This document shows, one piece after another, positions 60,556 to 64,000 of a stretch of 64,000 nt of DNA; position 1 is the first letter of the stretch, and every line of letters begins with the position of its first letter. Both the position numbers and the translations under genes were made by a program. Below the pieces are notes generated by a model that saw only the letters and a program-made list of their open reading frames with translations, did no database searches and was not told where the DNA came from. Source of the stretch: Dryas octopetala. Taxonomy: Eukaryota; Streptophyta; Magnoliopsida; Rosales; Rosaceae. The stretch covers positions 870,501 through 934,500 of the forward strand of contig OY992840.1 in the NCBI GenBank assembly GCA_963921425.1, written 5' to 3'.

Positions 60556-61290
60556 ATGGTAAGTTTGAAACCCGCAAAAAAAAGAAAAGCCCAAAACTTT
60601 TGATTATATATGCTTGCTTGGTTGGCTGGCTTTCATGTGGATTTGGTGTTTATAGTTGATGAGTGGAATTGGGTTTTTGTGTTTCAGTCAGGGAGGAAAG
60701 AAACAGTGTTGGACCTGGCCAAGTTTGTGGACAAAGGTGTGCAAGTCAAGCTCACTGGTGGTAGACAAGGTTACTATACTTTGCCTGAACTCCCTTTTTC
60801 TTGTTCTCATATAATACTAGTTAGTTAAACTTAATTATGTGTAAAATGCTGTAGCTATAGTATGTAGCCTTATAACCTACTGGTATTTCTTTTGGTTACA
60901 GTGACAGGGACTCTAAAAGGATATGACCAGTTGTTAAACCTTGTTCTAGATGAAGCAGTAGAGTTTCTAAGGGGTAAATTATTATTATTATTTTATAAAT
61001 TCTGGAAACTCTTTATGACTTTATCTTTGAATAAATTTATAGCATGCTTGTACTCGAGAATGACCAACTTATAGCACAGAAGGGAGCTTGCTTACTAGTT
61101 TGGTCCTAGATCTTAGATGACTTTGAAATCTCACTAGGACTTTTAGTCTTTTTGGGTTCTTTTCATGATGAATTTTATAACTTTTCAATAGGCGTGGATG
61201 TTTAATTTGACTTGAGAATTTTTCCCTTGCGTTGCAGATGCTGATGATCCACTGAAGACTACCGATCAGACTAGGCGTCTTGGCCTAATA
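60556..61290 (+). CDS. LSM7: U6 snRNA-associated Sm-like protein LSm7, 5' part
   Basis: Four exons are visible: 60556-60558 (the ATG only), 60688-60769, 60902-60973 and 61238-61290, all with GT-AG borders, giving 70 residues. The protein starts MSGRKETVLDLAKFVDKG, and the Sm1 motif spans the exon 2-3 junction (VQVKLTGGRQVTGTLKGYDQ, LVLDEAVEFL). It then reads DDPLKTTDQTRRLGLI. LSm7 is part of the LSm1-7 ring (mRNA decapping, cytoplasm) and the LSm2-8 ring (U6 snRNA, nucleus). The Sm2 motif exon (VCRGTAV-type, about 29 residues) is not found before 64000, so the last intron exceeds 2.7 kb or the exon is missing. Confidence 0.92.
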
Positions 61291-64000
61291 GTATGTATTC
61301 TTCTACTATATCTCGTGTAGGATCTTAGGGAAAAAAAGCTTTAAAAATATATAGATATTGGGGCTGGTTTAGTAGTGAGTTGAACTATACCTAAAATGGT
61401 CAGGATTAGTGGCTGAAATCTCCTTACTTCTTCACTAGTCAACTATATTTGACTACAATAATAATAATAACTGGCAGACTGGCACAAGTAGGGAAAAGCA
61501 AGCAAACAATTAACCCATACAGGGACCAGATGAGCAGGTTACTGCTGAGATGAAATACAGAAACCTCAAGTCTGACTGCAGATTCCAGCTCTTTTAAACA
61601 AATTCTAGAATCTCATTAATTAACTCCGTTAACTCTGAATAAATTTTTCCCCATGTAATACTTTTCCATCTCTCTAGCATATAATTTTCATCAATCTCTT
61701 AAATAGAAATGCATGGAATTTGAGACATCTAGTCTCAAATCATGAGCTTGTATTTTAAATTTTTCTGTTGGGCACATGACACACATGCTAACTTATCCAT
61801 GCTTGAATTATGATTAGATCAGTTTAGACCTTTTGGCATGCTGGATGCTCCTTATTGGTGCAAAACCCGTGGCTAATAATCAGTTCATCACTAACCCGAG
61901 GTACCTCATTGAGGGTTACGGTAATCTTGAATGCGCAGGTCCTCCTCAATATAATCTATGTGGATGTCTTTCTGACCAACTCATGGCTTTAGGCCTGCTA
62001 TTTACGATGCATTTGGATGCATGATTTTGAAACTACTAATGATGGAATTCAAAATGATGTGATTTAAAATTCTAGAATTTGGACTCTTGTTTGGCTAACC
62101 TTTTAAACATGGAATTTATAGTTGTATTTTTTTATGCATAAATTATAAATGAGTGATGGTGATGGTGGCAGCTAAGGATGATGCTAGTGGTGGGTTGATC
62201 ATGGTAGTAAGGGTGATGGCCCACAGGCAGTGGGAGATATGGCTGCGGCAGCGCTGGTGGTGGCGGTGGCTGCGGCATGGTGGCTGTGGTGGTGGTATTG
62301 TGGTTATTGACAAGGTGATGGGTGGTTAGGACTTATTTTTCTTCTGTAAATTGGAATTTTGAAAATGACACCAATTTAGGTGGAATTTATAGCCCTCAAA
62401 TTCCAAGTTTTTTTCCCACATAGAATTTACAAAATTCTGTGTTTATAGACCCAAACAAGGAAATTAAAACATGTCATTTCTTAAATGATGAGTTTTTTCT
62501 AAATTTCAAGTTTTTTTTTTTCCTCCATCCAAACACACCGTTAAAGTCTCTGAAAAGTTGTTAATATTTCATCTAGGTGATCACTAATTTCTAGCGTCTG
62601 GTAATCCTTTAAATTCTTCTCAACCTACTTATGCATAACTCCGTATTCCTCTCTATTCCTTGCTCCTAACTTCAGACTTCTCATAGATGAATAATCCACT
62701 AACCTTGAGATCCTTGAGGGGTTTAATGACTTCTCTAAGAGGATGCAAAGTATAGTTCTTTTTACATCTTCAAAAGGCATACTTGTTGCCTTAGTGTAAC
62801 AGGTCCTCTGATTATCATACAACTATGACCTTTCAGCCGTTTCCAACAAAATGTGACATGCATCCATAGGTGTACTGCATCACACATGCATCAATTGTAT
62901 GGAGGATGAGGCTCGAAACTCCGCTGGTGCAATCTTCATATGGTTTTTAACATTGTATCTCAATTAGTTTGGGTCAAGTTCCATGGATTTGGACATATGC
63001 AACCTGGGCCCCAAACTGAGCGTATCGTGTTGATAAAGTAGCAGCCTGATTGAACCCATTGAAAGATGGGAAACTGGGCCAACTCAAACAGACTGGGTTG
63101 GGTCCGTTGGGTTGCTTTGGTCAGTTTGGGTTGCTCAGTTTCCTCAGTGAAATGACAACGCCTACATAAAATGAAGAACTAGACAAATAGTAAGTTAGTA
63201 ACTAGTAGGCTAGTCCGAAGGCTTAAGAGGACCCGCTTGGGCTTAGAAGTCTTCTCGGATGCTTGTACATCAGTGTTACAAGAGAAGGTCAAAACTTATT
63301 TCAAAGGCTAGTGTACATAGTAATTTGGTAAATTCCTTAGATGGAACACTGTCAAACTTAAGGTGTTCGGTAAATCCAGGGGTAAATTTGTCGTCTTAGT
63401 GTTGTCCCCTGAAGTTGCTTGCTGAGGTGGTCTATGTTTGAGTTTAATTTTTAAGATTTTCTTTGTTTGAGTTAGCTTGTGAATTATAGTTGAAGCCTAG
63501 TTGCCAAAAGAGAAATTTGATTCAGAGTGTGGTGGTAGGAGCTTGTAAAAGCCCTGTAAAGATGTTTTCTGAAGCTAATAAGTGTTGAAATTGGACAACT
63601 ATTCTCTGTGTGATGCCATCTTCCTCATGGGTGATGCTTAAGTTACTGCATTCCCTTCCCTTCTCTAATTTTCTTCTCCTTATTCCTAGTTGCCCACTGC
63701 TTTGATCAGATTTCGGATAGTATTTCATGCAGCAATACTCACAAATCCCAAAGTTTTTTTGGAGGGAAAGTCCTAAACTATTTTATTCATAGTTTGAATT
63801 AAACAACTGTAGTAAGCAGCCCTGAATCTTTACCCTTTAATAGTTTTGGTTGCTGATTTATTGAGATCTTGCATCAGATGCTTGTATCCTTTCTGCAAAA
63901 CTTTGTATAGCTTCAAAATGATGCTGGAATGTGAACTATCCAAAACCATAAGATATTTAGCAAGTAAATAATTTGTCTGAAATTCATTAGCACGTGTGCA
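61291..64000. other. Presumed last intron of LSM7, or downstream sequence
   Basis: No exon recognised. A GGT/GGC-rich low-complexity block lies at 62150-62330, flanked by weakly inverted TTGTTTGG-containing segments (about 62040-62110 and 62430-62470), which may be a Tourist-like MITE. Short open frames here show no domain. Confidence 0.4.

Overview
This is nuclear DNA of a flowering plant. The genes have plant-type GT-AG introns, and the nearest relatives I recognise by sequence are eudicot genes, especially Arabidopsis. The intergenic sequence is AT-rich and crowded with transposons and retrotransposon fossils. A woody rosid would fit, but I cannot name the species from sequence alone.

Host genes form two clusters. 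The first holds FKBP18 (+, 9200-11597), the oligosaccharyltransferase subunit ribophorin I/OST1 (-, 12456-16258) and the chloroplast outer-envelope channel OEP21 (+, 16623-18321). OST1 and OEP21 diverge from a 364-bp shared promoter. About 10 kb on lies a Golgi GDP-sugar transporter of the GONST3/GGLT1 type (-, 28465-29601). Directly upstream of it are five exons of a LUC7 splicing-factor gene (29784-31801). The last LUC7 exon ends in phase at a good intron whose acceptor touches the transporter ATG, so a LUC7-transporter chimera is possible. The start of LSM7 (+, 60556 onward) is at the right end, and its last exon is not in the window. From memory, the neighbour set matches two paralogous Arabidopsis chromosome 1 segments.

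The rest is mobile DNA. From left to right: an edge-cut Copia 5' end (1-1677); a Gypsy-type LTR (about 1683-3352); a Mutator-like element with a perfect 9-bp target duplication (4532-6317); LTR-like and hAT-like debris (6936-8474); MITEs inside introns of FKBP18 and OEP21; a Copia coding remnant (21060-22050); three near-identical 593-bp tandem units (22101-23874); a Tourist-like MITE with TAA duplication (25237-26165); a second Mutator-like element (32064-32793); a 1-kb foldback (34650-35690); a nearly complete hAT transposon with an 8-bp duplication (36873-42759); a 2-kb LTR-like stretch (44534-46560); a decayed hAT relative (about 47235-55740) split by a complete but broken Copia element (48072-53524); and a PIF/Harbinger element (56314-59495) sitting exactly at the centre of an older inverted-repeat element.

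I see no bacterial-type operons, CRISPR arrays, rRNA or tRNA genes. The most unusual items are the possible LUC7-transporter chimera, the fresh 593-bp triplication with tRNA-like internal promoter boxes, and the several nested insertions whose boundaries can be read to the base.
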